Shown: piece by piece, positions 45,961-56,827 of the stretch
How positions within the stretch are numbered: position 1 is the first letter of the stretch
How the letters are laid out: every line of letters begins with the position of its first letter
Assembly: GCA_019916065.1 (NCBI GenBank)
Contig: CM034242.1
Coordinates: forward strand, 45,506,626 to 45,570,625
From: Vitellaria paradoxa
Lineage: Eukaryota; Streptophyta; Magnoliopsida; Ericales; Sapotaceae
Reading direction: 5' to 3'
DNA: 64,000 bases
The notes under the pieces: model-generated
Told to the model about the DNA's origin: nothing
What the model saw: the letters and a program-made list of their open reading frames with translations, nothing else
Database searches by the model: none
Translations under genes and position numbers: made by a program

Positions 45961-45986
45961 ATATGTGGTATAGATCGAGGGGGAGG

Positions 45987-46026
<40 letters not shown>

Positions 46027-46160
46027 TTAATTGAACCCGCTGGTTTAACGATGCAGGCGTGTGTTGGTCCATAAATAGACCCTCACCGTTAAAACAAAAC
46101 GGGTCAAATGTAATACTTAATTTTACACGGTAGTTAATAATCATTATAACAACTACTTAA
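45961..46160 (-). promoter_or_regulatory. Upstream region of the PGG ankyrin gene with (GA)n/(CT)n tract
   Basis: A (GA)n run at about 45989-46023 lies within 65 bases of the minus-strand start codon, so it reads (CT)n in the leader. CT-rich leaders are common in plant genes. No TATA box was confidently placed. Confidence 0.35.
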
Positions 46161-47267
46161 TTTTATACGACATTGCTTTTTGTTTTAACACATAAGGTCA
46201 CAACATAAGGTCACAGCTGAAAGTAATAAGTTCATCCTTATTAAAAGACCGTTTAAAATTCCAAATAAGCTTAAAGGATTTCCAAAAAAAAAAAAAAAAA
46301 ATTTCAAAATTTCTAATTTTTTCAAACTCTAAAATATTTTAACTTTTTCAAGCAATTTGCTAAAATCTATTGGAACAAATCATTATAGTGTATTCTAATG
46401 GATTTTATAGATTTTTTTTTTAAAGGTGGACTGACATTTACACTAAAAAATTCTACAAAGGTAGTGTTTGGTAGCGTAACTTTCAGCAAAAAATATCTAA
46501 TTTTGCTCATTGGGTGTTTAGCAAAATATCAAAATTTGTCACTTTTCTATTACAGCAACATCTCAACTCAAAAGTTATCAAAAATTACTAAAAGTTATCA
46601 AAAGATGTTAAAAATTTTATCAAACATTCAAAAGTTGCAAAAAGTTATTAAAAAATGCTAAATTACTACTCACTTCACTAAATACACTAAAAATTATAAC
46701 TAGCAATTTTTGGTAAAAAATATCAAAAATTACTAAAAATTGTACCTCAAAGCGCCTCCAAAATTCTAAAAGTTTTAAAGATTTTCTACTAGAATTTTGT
46801 CATATATCACTTTATATTTTTTAACAATTTTATATTAAATCAAACACAAATATCTAACTATCATTCCAAAACAAGTTTTGACACTCTAAATTTCAAAAAA
46901 TTTCACTTTTGTGAATTTTTGGAGTTTTTTTTTTTTTTTTAACACTCCAAATGGCCTCCAAATATTGGTAAAATATTTTTATGGTCTAGAAGTGTTGAAA
47001 ATAACACTATATTTTAACTTTATATTAACATCAATAAAGAAATGTGTTTAATTAATAACCAAACCTGTTAATAATGCGGGTGTTTCGAGTTATATAAATT
47101 AGCTGCTATTTAGATTGCAAAAAATTATCAAAAGTTACTAAAAGTTATAAAAATATATTTATTTTTTTTAATTTCTTTTAATCAAATTTCACCACATATC
47201 ATTTTTACATTAAAACTTTTTGTACTTTTTTCCTATCCAAACAGTCACTTAGTATAAATTTATAAAA
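46161..47267. other. AT-rich region with degenerate AAAAGTTATCAAAA repeats
   Basis: Short AAAGTTATCAAAA/AAAGTTACTAAAA motifs recur at about 46570-46760 and again at 47120-47150. Segments such as GACCGTTTAAAATTCC (46243) and CACTCCAAATGGCC (46942) look like decayed MITE ends. There is no gene. The copia element is inserted at the right end of this stretch. Confidence 0.45.
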
Positions 47268-47272
47268 GTTAT

Positions 47273-47698
47273 TGTTGTTGTGGCTTGTATTTTTTATTTT
47301 TGGGCCTGAAATTATAACCCGATCCGAAAGTCTCGCGGTGCGACTCGTTTGGATATTTTTTTGGAGGTCTGTGGTGGTAGCGGAGGGCACGGGCCGATAG
47401 GCCCGGGCCCGAAGCCCACCACTGACCTCGGGGGGGTGCGGGAGGGCTACGCCCCCCGCGGTATGGACCTATTTAAATATTAGGGTTTTGGGGTTTTCTG
47501 ATGAGAGTGATTAAGAGAAAAGCTGGCCGACGTTGTAACTTCTTTCTTTTCATCATAGTGAAATTTCTCCTGTGTCTTGCCTGTGGACGTAGACTTTACA
47601 GTCGAATCACGTAAATCTTGCTGTCTATTCTTCTTCTCTTTTCTATACTTTGATTTGTGCGTTGTGTGATCCAAGATTGTGTGCACGATTTTACAACA
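47273..47698 (+). repeat. 5' LTR of the copia element
   Basis: Starts TGTTGTTGTGGCTTG (with an extra 3-bp TTG/TGT unit compared with the 3' LTR) and ends GATTTTACAACA. It contains a very GC-rich stretch at about 47376-47460 (GGGCCGATAGGCCCGGGCCC) and a TATA-like TATTTAAATATTA at about 47469-47481. Confidence 0.93.
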
Positions 47699-47741
47699 AA
47701 CTGGTATCAGAGCAAGGTGTACGGTCAATCTAGGGTTACTG

Positions 47742-48596
47742 ATGGCATCATCTTCAACAAAGTATGAGGTGGAGAAGTTTAATGGAAAATCGAGTTTCAG
47801 TTTGTGGAAGATTAGAATAAGATCTTCACTGATTCTACAAGGTTTATGTAAGGTCGTCGGGGATAAACTTCCAGAAGACATTAAGGAGGCAGATAAGGAT
47901 GAATTGAAGGAGAGGGGCTTTAAGTGCAATTTTTATGAGCATCACTGATAATGTCCTGCGAGAGATCGCTGGTGAAAAGATGGCATCTGCGGCATGGAAG
48001 AAATTAGAGGAACTGTATTCAGTAAAATCGCTGACAAACCGCCTCTACCTTAAGAAGAGATTGTATAATCTGAAGATGAAAGAAGATACGCCCATTAAAG
48101 AACATCTTGATGAATTTAATTCAATTATTATGGATCTGAAGAATATAGATATTGATATCAATAGTGAGGATCAAGCCTTGATTGTGTTATGTTCGTTGCC
48201 ATCTTCCTATGAGACTTTTGTTGATACTCTATTATATGGGAAAGATAGTATTTCACTTGATGATGTTAGTAACTCTCTGAAATCAAATGAGTTGAAAAAT
48301 AATTTTCAAGATGACAGATATAAGTTTGAGGGGGAAGGTTTAGTGAGCAGGGGAAGAACACAGTCAAGGGAAAATCTTTCAAACAGGAAGAAGTCCAAGG
48401 TAAGATCAAAGTCAAGAATGAAAAGGGCCAACTGTTTTGAGTGTGGGGAGCAAGGTCACTACAGGAGAGACTATCCCAAGTTGAAGAATAAAAGGGGAGC
48501 AAAAGTAGAAAGTTCTGCAAATGTTATTGCCAGAAAAAACAATACTGATGACAGTGATAGTGCTGGGGAAATTTTATCCGTGAGTTCAAATCATTG
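47742..48596 (+). pseudogene. Copia gag (frameshifted)
   Basis: Begins MASSSTKYEVEKFNGKSSF and runs into a stop at about 47946. The gag continues in another frame (MSITDNVLREIAGEKMAS onward), so one frameshift lies near 47930. The UBN2-type core is readable (SVKSLTNRLYLKKRLYNLKM; LIVLCSLPSSYETFVDTLL). The zinc knuckle reads CFECGEQGHYRRDY: the fourth ligand of the C-x2-C-x4-H-x4-C pattern is tyrosine instead of cysteine. A TGA at 48594-48596 separates it from the protease. Confidence 0.85.
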
Positions 48597-51500
48597 ACAA
48601 AATTCCTGGGTCCTTGATACTGGTGCTATTTTTCACATGTGTCCACACAGAAATTGGTTTGTCACTTACAAACAGATGAGTGGTAAAGTTTTTCTGGGGA
48701 ATGATCATGCATTACCTGTGGACGGTATAGGTAATATCAGATTGAGGATGTTTGATGGAGTTATCAGAACAATAGAGTGTTGGCATGTTCCAGGACTGAA
48801 GAGGAATTTGATCTCCCTCGGGACACTTGATTCTCATGGATACAAATACCATGCAGAAAATAAAGTTCTCAAAATGTGTAAGGGCTCTATGGTACTCATG
48901 AAAGGCAGTTTGGTTTCAGGATTGTATATTTTTTAGGGCAGTACAGTTTCAAGAAAAGCTGCAGTAGCATCTGGAAGCAGCCATCAGAATCATACTCAGC
49001 TATGGCATTGGCGTCTTGGTCACATGAGCGAGAGAGGATTATCTGTGTTGAGCAAACAGGATCTGTTGAACAGACAGAAAATAGAATCATTGGCTTTCTG
49101 CGAGCATTGTGTGTTTGGCAAATAGACCAGGGTGAAGTTCAATAAGAAGGCAGCGCACAGGACCAGAGGTAAATTGGATTATATCCATTCAGACCTATAG
49201 GGTCCTAACAGAATTCAAGAATGGTGCCAGGTATGTTATGACTTTGATTGATAATTACTCTTGGATGGTTTGTGTGTATTTTCTTAAGACAAAAGATGAA
49301 GCTTTCTCAACTTTTGTGAAGTGGAAGACAATGATTGAGAAGCAGACAGAAAAGAAAGTCAAGCGTCTTCGAACCGATAATGGGTTAGAATTCTGTAACC
49401 GTGAGTTTGATGCATTCTGCAGTAATGAAGGAATAGTGTGACACCATACTTGTACAGGGACACCACAACAGAATGGCATTGCAGAACGTATGAATAGAAC
49501 GCTTTGTGATAAAGCACGAAGCATGCTCTCACATTCAGGGTTGGGAAAGGATTTATGGGCTGAAGCAATTAATACAACCTGTTTCTTGGTTAATCGATCT
49601 CCATCTACAGCTGTTGAGTGCAAAACTCATTTTGAGGTCTGGTCTAATTCACCTGCTGATTACACTCAGTTGAGAGTGTTTGGTTGTCCTACGTATGTTC
49701 ATGTGAGGGATGGTAAACTTGAACCAAGGGCAAGAAAATGCATATTTCTAGGGTATGCATCTGAAGTGAAAGGCTACAGGTTGTGGTGCAATGATCCAAA
49801 GTCTCCAGGATTAATTATTAGCAGGGATGTTACATTTAATGAGTCTGCTTTATTAGATAGCCAGATGGAGAAGTCGATAGCAGAACCAGATCATGGTGTT
49901 AGAGAACAGGTGGAGCTTGAGGTTAATACTTCAGCAGTTCAATTCAGTGATCCAATGGAGTCTAGGGCTGAAATAGAAACTAGACAACAAGAGGTGCAGG
50001 ATCTTGATCAAGAAGAGGATGCACTTGAGCAACAGCAACATGAGCTGTATAGCTTTGCAGTCGGTAGGGAGAGAAGACAGATTAGACGCCCGCAGAGATA
50101 TGCAGAAGCAGATTTAGTTGCGTATGCTTTGTCAATTGCTGAAACAGTTGATGTTCATAAACTGAATAATTATAGAGAAGCTATTTCTTGTTCAGATGCA
50201 GATTAGTGGGTTGGTGCTATGGGTGAAGAAATTGAATCCTCTACAAGAATCAAACTTGGAAGCTTGTGACATTGCCAAAAGGATAGAAAGTGATTGGCTG
50301 TAAATGGGTTTTCAAGAAAAAGGAAGGCACTCCAGGAGTAGAAGCATCTCGATATAAGGCACGTTTAGTGGCTAAAGGCTTTACTCAAAGAGAAGGCATT
50401 GACTTCAATGAAGTATTTTCTCCAGTTGTGAAGCACAGTTCCATTAGAGTCTTATTGGCTATGGTTGCTCTTCATGACCTAGAACTTGAGCAGTTAGATG
50501 TGAAGACAGCTTTCTTGCATAGGGAGTTGGAGGAGCAAATTTATATGAGTCAGCCAGAGGGATTTGCCATTCCAGGTATGAAAGACCGTGTTTGCTTGCT
50601 TAAGAAATCTTTATATGGTTTGAAGCAGTCGCTGAGGCAATGGTATAAGAGATTTGATACATTCATGGTTCGTAATTGTTATATTCGTAGCTCATATGAT
50701 AGTTGTGTGTATCATAGACAGCTTCTAGATGATTCTTATGTCTACTTGCTACTATATGTGGATGACATGCTTATTGCTGCTAAAAGCATGGTTGATATTA
50801 AGAGACTGAAAAGACAGTTGAGTGATGAGTTTGAGATGAAGGATTTGGGGCCTGCGAAGAAGATATTGGGCATGGAGATTACCAGGGATAGAAGTGTTGG
50901 AAAGCTTTTCTTATCTCAGCGGAATTATGTTGAGAAAGTGCTTCAGCGTTTCAACATGGATAATGCGAAGCCGGTAATTGTTCCATTTGCTGCTCATTTC
51001 AAGTTATTTGCAGACATGTCACCAAAGACAGATGAGAAGATGGAGCACATGACAAGTGTTCCTTATTCGAGTGCCGTGGGTAGTATCATGTATGCTATGG
51101 TTTGCACTCGACCTGATATTTCACATGTGGTTAGTGTTGTGAGTAGATACATGGCGTGTCCTGGGAGAGAACACTGGCAGGCGGTGAAATGGATTCTAAG
51201 GTATCTGAAGGGTACTACAAATATTGGTCTGACATTTGACAAGGCCAAGATGAGTAATTCAGTTGTTGGCTATGTGGATTCAGATTTTGTAGGGGATATG
51301 GATAGGAGAAGATCTCTGACAGGTTATTTGTTTACTTTTTTTGGTAGTGCTATTAGTTGGAAAGCAACATTACAAGCTATAGTTCCTTTGTCTACCACAG
51401 AGGCTGAGTATATGGCTTTAGCAGAAGCAGTAAAGGAAGCTTTGTGGTTACAGGGTTTGGTGAGTGATCTTAGGTTGATACAAAACAAACCAGTAGTGTT

Positions 51501-51729
51501 TTGTGACAATCAGAGTGCGATTCATCTCACTAAGAACCAGATACATCATGAAAGAACTAAACACATTGATGTCAGGTATCATTTCATTCGGGATATTATA
51601 TCACGGGACTCAGTTAGTGTACAGAAAGTCTCTACACATGATAATCCTGCAGAAATGATGACCAAGGCAGTCCCTGTTAACAAGTTTAGGCATTGCCTAG
51701 ACTTGGTTGGCATTTATGGTGCTCAGTAA
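48597..51729 (+). pseudogene. Copia pol remnant: protease, integrase, RT, RNase H
   Basis: Protease: SWVLDTGAIFHMC, with D-T-G kept. GAG-pre-integrase: LWHWRLGHMSERGLSVL and FCEHCVFGK. Integrase core: VKRLRTDNGLEF and GIAERMNRTL. Reverse transcriptase (from about 50290): [26 protein letters not shown] and [13 protein letters not shown] with the YVDD site kept. RNase [21 protein letters not shown] and [17 protein letters not shown], ending [12 protein letters not shown]. The RT-RNase H part (50290-51729) is one open frame of 479 codons. Stops: TAG near 48933, 49122, 49197 and 50203, TGA near 49440. Frameshifts near 49210 and 50250. Not functional as a whole. Confidence 0.9.
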
Positions 51730-51820
51730 TGCCCTTCAGAGGGTTTTTGGCAAGACAGAGTATTGAGATGATTTCTTTTGTTGATGATAGAGAAAATTCA
51801 AGCCAAGGGGGAAGATTTAT

Positions 51821-52245
51821 TGTTGTGACTTGTATTTTTTATTTTTGGGCCTGAAATTATAACCCGATTCAAAAGTCTCGCGGTGTGACCCGTTTGGATA
51901 TTTTTTTGGAGGTCTGTGGTGGTAGCGGAGGGCACGGGCCGATAGGACCCGGGCCCGAAGCCCACCACTAACCTCGGGGGAGTGTGGGAGGGCTACGCCC
52001 CCCTGCGGTATGGACCTATTTAAATATTAGGATTTTGGGGTTTTCTGATGAGAGTGATCAAGAGAAAAGCCGGCCGGCGTTGTAACTTCTTTCTTTTTAT
52101 CATAGTGAAATTTCTCCTATGTCTTGCCTGTGGACGTAGACTTTACAATCGAGTCACGTAAATCTTGTTGTCTATTCTTCTTCTCTTTTCTATACTTTAC
52201 TTTGTGCGTTGTGTGATCCAAGATTGTGTGCACGATTTTACAACA
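51821..52245 (+). repeat. 3' LTR of the copia element
   Basis: Starts TGTTGTGACTTG and ends GATTTTACAACA, followed by the target duplication GTTAT. It shares the GC-rich stretch with the 5' LTR (about 51925-52010). Confidence 0.93.
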
Positions 52246-52250
52246 GTTAT

Positions 52251-53339
52251 AATTTATAATTTGTGCAAACTTAAATTTTATAAAAATTTGTACAAATTTG
52301 TAAAATTTTATTACGCTCTGAGGACATCCAAATCAAGTCGATCAAAGGTAAGTAGACAAAACCTTATACAATATTTTCTAATTTTCTTAGTGCCTTCCCA
52401 CTTCTCCATAAATTTCTCTCTCTCATTTTTAGGTGACATTACTCCCAATATTATAATATCTTTCAATTATAATTGTGGATTATCAATCTTTGACAATATT
52501 AACATTTTCTTAAAATTTTGAATTTTTGTAATAGAGAAGGTTTATTTATTTATTTATTTATTTTTTTAAAGTAAGGGCTGCCAACATCGCGAGAAAGTTC
52601 ATATCTATCAGGTATGTTTCTTATATATATATATATATATATTGGATAGATTAGCACTGTATATTGTTTCTTTAATTTATTATTATTATTATTTTTTTTA
52701 TTTCTTCCTCCACTATTATGATTCATGGATTAGACCCACTGTTTGTATCATATATATGTATATATATATGTTTTTTCTTTCTTTAACCAGAACTGGTCTC
52801 TAAGAGAGACGCACTTGAATTCGCAGAAAAAAAAAAAAAAATCCGAATCAAAGATCGTTTTTTGTCTGATTCCGTGGCTGCAGCGGGTAGCAATCCATTT
52901 ACCCCTCTACGAGGCTTCGACTTTAATTGATATGCTGCGGATTGCTTACGGCTTTAATATATATATATATATATATATATATCGTCTCTCTCTCTGTCTC
53001 TCTCTCTCTTTTAATATGGATAATATCGCCTGCATTAGCTACTGCACTTTCTCAATGGAAAATTGTTCCAGGTTGTCTGGCATCAAAAGTTTATTGAATA
53101 TATTCAATATAATGGAATATAACTTTGGGATGCAAATCTTTCCTGTCAAGAGTGGCACAAAAAATCATCAATTAGATCAATGCGAATAAATGCTATACGC
53201 AAAGAATTTGGTCCATGGAACTTGGATTTTTAAGCTACTATGCGGTTACAAAACTTTACAATAAACTATTCTTTTATGCTACATAAAGTTTTCACAGAAA
53301 AGATTGGCACCCCAGATCGAATCATATTCTATTTTGTTT
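52251..53339. other. AT-rich intergenic region with microsatellites
   Basis: Contains (TTTA)n near 52540-52563, (TA)n at about 52624-52641 and 52959-52982, and a CT tract after the latter. A less AT-rich stretch at about 52850-52960 (GATTCCGTGGCTGCAGCGGG) has an open plus-strand frame, but I recognise no domain in it. Confidence 0.5.
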
Positions 53340-53394
53340 CATTTTTACGCACCAAACATAATATCAGTATTGTCATCATATAGTTACTGTTGGC

Positions 53395-53870
53395 ATATTG
53401 TTAATTAATATGCTTTGCCATGCAGCTCTGTTATTAATTAAGAGTTGTGGCATCTGAAATTCAGGTAATGACAACGAGCTTATTCGACATAAATTGAATT
53501 TCAAACAATACAATTGTATGTATACAGTTCTCGATTATGCATAAATTGGTCTAATAGCTACAGTCTTCTTCTTCAAGGTAAATGTGTCTTCTTCTTGTTT
53601 TACAACTTTTACAAATACTAATTTATACAATTCCAAATACACCATATTGGTGCAACTGATTTGGAGTTGCTAAAATAGCAGAAAGATTTTTTTTTTTTTT
53701 TTCACAATTTGTTCTTCAACCCCTCCTCTTATGCCCCAGTGTCCTATTCTGAATGAAATGGGGGTGGTGTCGGAGACACCTCATCCCTTTCCCACCAGTC
53801 CAAACACCATAATAGGAATAATGATCAGTCCCATTATTTCTTGTCCTCGTACTATCTAATAAACAATTAA
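53395..53870 (+). pseudogene. Duplicated PEX12 exon-intron fragment
   Basis: Collinear with the end of PEX12 intron 6, exon 7 and part of intron 7. Block one (53400-53590) matches about 38480-38700, with shared TTGTTAATT, GCTCTGTTAT, TTGACATTTGAAATT-like text and the exon. Block two (53700-53870) matches about 39003-39130 (CAATTTGTTCTTCA-CCCCTCCT; GGAGACACCTCATCC). The exon remnant 53505-53577 lacks about 15 bases, its acceptor CAG has become CAA, and a CAA codon has become TAA (GCATAAATT). The donor AAG|GTAAAT is retained. It is a nonfunctional partial duplication about 15 kb from the parent gene, beyond the PGG ankyrin gene and the copia element. Confidence 0.85.
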
Positions 53871-54024
53871 TAATTTAATAAAGAGAAAAAAATAAAAATA
53901 AAAACTTGTTGGTTGGGAAGTAAATGGGGGATTATCCGCATACCTTACAGGTAGATTTTTTGTCCAATATGAAAAAGGTGCCTGCCCCTACTGTGCATAT
54001 GGGACTCACCTGTTGGAATATTTA

Positions 54025-54363
54025 GGCCCCGTTTAGAATACAAATTTTTTTTATAAAATTCTATAAATTTCTAACAATTCATTTATCTTTAATTTTTTCA
54101 CTATTACTAATTTCAAAAGATTTTAATATTTTGTTAAAAAAATAAAAAAATCTGAAAGTAAGTTAACCGAATATGTAAATTTTTTATACAATCATATTTT
54201 TCATGTCAAAAGTTTTCAAATGAGTACCATTGTCACTATTTTTTGTGAATTTTTTTAAATCCATTCCCACGGTTTGCTATTTAAAAAAAAAAAGACACTA
54301 AAATTAACTTTAAACTACATTTTATCTCAATTTATTTTATTTTTTCTTACGCCAAACGAAGCC
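54025..54363. mobile_element. Tourist-like MITE, copy 2
   Basis: The ends GGCCCCGTTTAG and CCAAACGAAGCC are inverted repeats, flanked by TTA at 54022-54024 and 54364-54366. The interior TTTTTATACAATCATATTTTT and GTTTTCAAATGAGTACCATT matches the MITE at 16406-16767 in the same orientation. Confidence 0.8.
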
Positions 54364-54366
54364 TTA

Positions 54367-54567
54367 AAGGGCGATTCAGCCACCAACTTTTGTCACAAAA
54401 GTACAGTTTTGTATAAAAAAAATGACAATATGTCATTTTGGTAAAATGAAAAAAAAAAAATTGGTAAAAGTTGAAAATGTGTTTGGTGAAAAAAATTAGA
54501 AAAAATTAAAATAAATTAATAAAAATTATCTTTTATTTAAAAAATTTGGTGAACCAAACGGCATTTT
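54367..54567. mobile_element. Possible second MITE adjoining copy 2
   Basis: It begins AAGGGCGATTCAGCCACC directly after the TTA of the previous element and ends GGTGAACCAAACGGCATTT, followed by TTA. The ends are only loosely inverted. The interior is AAAATTGGTAAAAGTTG-like. Tentative. Confidence 0.35.
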
Positions 54568-56111
54568 AATATAGCACTTGCCCCTTAGTGGTTGGTTCTA
54601 TGCCCCTGGTACTATGTATTTGTTTCCCGTTTTGAAACTTCTTTTTATTTGGAGTAAATCAAATGTTAGTTTTCGTGGCATAGGATAGAACAAATTGCGT
54701 TAATTCGAAACTTGGAAGTTTCAAAAAAATCGTAGATGCGTAGTGGAAAGACTACTACTCAACAATTAAACCTTTCAAACTATTCTTAACTTTCTCTCTC
54801 TAGGTGGTATATGTGTGGTCACATATTAATTTTTTTGGCTTAACTTTATATATCAATAAGACAGAGAGATACAGCATCAGAGAATATCTCTCATCTACTG
54901 AGAGAATCTCTCATTCACTCTCATATATACTTATATACATTATCTATACATGTATATTAAAATTAGAAAATCTCTCAACAATTGAGAAGAAATTTCTCAA
55001 CCATATCATTTTGTATATTATTTTTATATAATGTGATTATTTCTTTTTCAAATAAAAGGATAAATCCTAAGCCAACAGGACCAGACCCATCAAGATTAAA
55101 TCAAGCTAGTTTGGGGACTAAAAGCCTATAGATTCCTAACTCCAACTTAAAGGATTTGGGTTTTGTCATCTCATGACATCCCATCAGCCTTTAAATTAAC
55201 TCTAAGCTATTCCACTAAAAACCCTAGATTGCATTTTAGTTGTCCATGTTAATATTCATTTGTTAAAACACCTTTAATAAAATGAATTTTGGTCTTACAC
55301 CAATAATATCCATTTAATTAATCCTCTATTACAAGCTCATAATTAAGTTAAACCAATATTAAATGTCAAATCTCTTAAATTACATATTTAACCCTAAGTC
55401 ACTATTTATCCAAACTTTGATCATTTTCAATATTTTTATATTTGTAAATAATTTTTAAATAAATATTATTATTCAATAAACAATTTATTGAATAAACTAC
55501 GGTCACAAATTTAATGATCAAAATAATAAATAGCTTAGGCAACCATATAAAATAGATTTCATCTTGTAAGTATATATTTCCACGATTCATGAAATTAAAT
55601 CTTCAAGTCACCGAGATTTTAACTGTTTATAAGGTCTCACTTTGTAATAACTTAAATAGATTTAATTCATGAATGTGAGTTTATTACAAATTCAGGATTA
55701 ACTTTATTAAACCTATTAAAGTTTTAGTAAATTATGATTAATGACATTTTATCAAACCAGATTATAATTTCCAATAGCCCATTCAATATGTATATCATAT
55801 ATACACATTAATTTTTTTTTACTTAAAATCCTTACTTTAGTGATCAAGATAAATCACTTAATTAAGAAATAGAAAAGTTACAGCTTTACTATAATGAAAT
55901 GCCTGTTTCATTAAAAATTGTGAATTTACTTATATTTATAAAAACTAGTGATTTAAATTTTTTTGTATTGACATCTTAAACTTAATACTTAAACCACATA
56001 TTTTATAAATAAGGAATAATAATGTATGTTTAAATAAATGAATAAATATTTTATTATAATAAGAAAAATAACATAAAATGTTATTACAAATCATGTTTTC
56101 AAGGACGTAAA
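54568..56111. other. AT-rich intergenic region, probably transposon-derived
   Basis: No gene-like frame. A cluster of GAGAATCTCTCAT-type short palindromic repeats lies at about 54880-54985. The block 55060-56110 is AT-rich with few stop-free stretches; it may be an old LTR but I could not find its ends. Confidence 0.4.
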
Positions 56112-56811
56112 TGTAATACAAGTCTAATGTCAACTTGGGTGCTTCAACTCAGGCTCCGATAACAAATTAGAAGAAGGACCAGTTGTACACCTAAAATATA
56201 AAACACTCAATTACAATACACTCAATTACAATACGTACAAATAATTCTCACACTCTTCACATAACTCTTATCTTCTGTTCGGCAATATTTTTTGCCTTCT
56301 TTCTCCGTAGGCCCCTTCTCTTCCTTGTTCATGAAGATCCCCTCCCAGCTGTGGCCTGCCTGCATACAAGAAAATGATAAAGTAAAGCGGTCGGAGTTGG
56401 TCCCCGACCAAGGACACTCCGATGCTTAAGTCAGTTTCTTGTATAGATAATAAGCTCATGTAAGTAAAGAGAGAGAAGAGAATCAGAGAAAAAAGAGCCG
56501 AAAGAAGAAGAAGAACCCTTACACTGTCTTAGTTTTTGGTATTTATAGATGGAGTGCCTGTCTAACTTTCTGTTGATTTGACTATCACTTTATTTTGATA
56601 TGACTTAAAGTGGAGGTGGGTGGCTAACATTAAATGCCAGATGATGTAAGTTTCGGGAGCCGTGTAATAGTGTAGTATGTAAAGTAATTATATAACGTAA
56701 CTAGCAAACTATTTAGTCTCAATTTAACAAGAATACACCCCCTAGTCGGGGGTACAATTTATGGTCGGTAGACCACTCTTGTGGTTGGGCAAGATATTTT
56801 TATGCCACACA
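56112..56811 (-). mobile_element. Tat/Ogre-like LTR (B) with adjoining primer-site-like sequence
   Basis: On the minus strand a polypurine tract CAGAGTGGGGGCATAA (56827-56812) is followed by an LTR-like start TGTGTGGCATAAAAA at 56811. Downstream come the module CTGACTTAAGCATCGGAG (56434-56417), a self-complementary GGTCGGGGACCAACTCCGACC (56407 downward), AATTGAGTGTTTTATAT, and TTGTTATCGGAGCCTGAG (about 56163-56146), which resembles a tRNA-complementary site. These parts recall Tat-lineage Ty3/gypsy LTRs. The presence of both a purine tract before and a primer site after the same LTR is odd. No protein domain was found, so the classification is by motif only. Confidence 0.45.
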
Positions 56812-56827
56812 TTATGCCCCCACTCTG

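Larger units (their letters stand above)
47273..52245 (+). mobile_element. Ty1/copia LTR retrotransposon (Tork/Tnt1-like), degenerate
   Basis: A complete 4.97-kb element between GTTAT target duplications (47268-47272 and 52246-52250). LTRs of 426 and 425 bp begin TGTTG and end CAACA. The primer binding site TGGTATCAGAGC (47703-47714) matches the initiator tRNA-Met type, and a purine tract CAAGGGGGAAGA (51804-51815) precedes the 3' LTR. Domain order gag, protease, integrase, RT, RNase H is that of copia, and the RT and gag resemble the Tork/Tnt1 lineage. By hand the LTRs differ at about 20 positions in 425, mostly transitions. Several nonsense and frameshift changes inactivate it. Confidence 0.95.

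Noticed and set aside
52743..53189. 148-codon plus-strand open frame before the PEX12 duplicate
   Set aside because: It includes microsatellite-encoded Tyr-Ile runs and CT tracts and no recognisable domain; similarity to PEX12 begins only further right.
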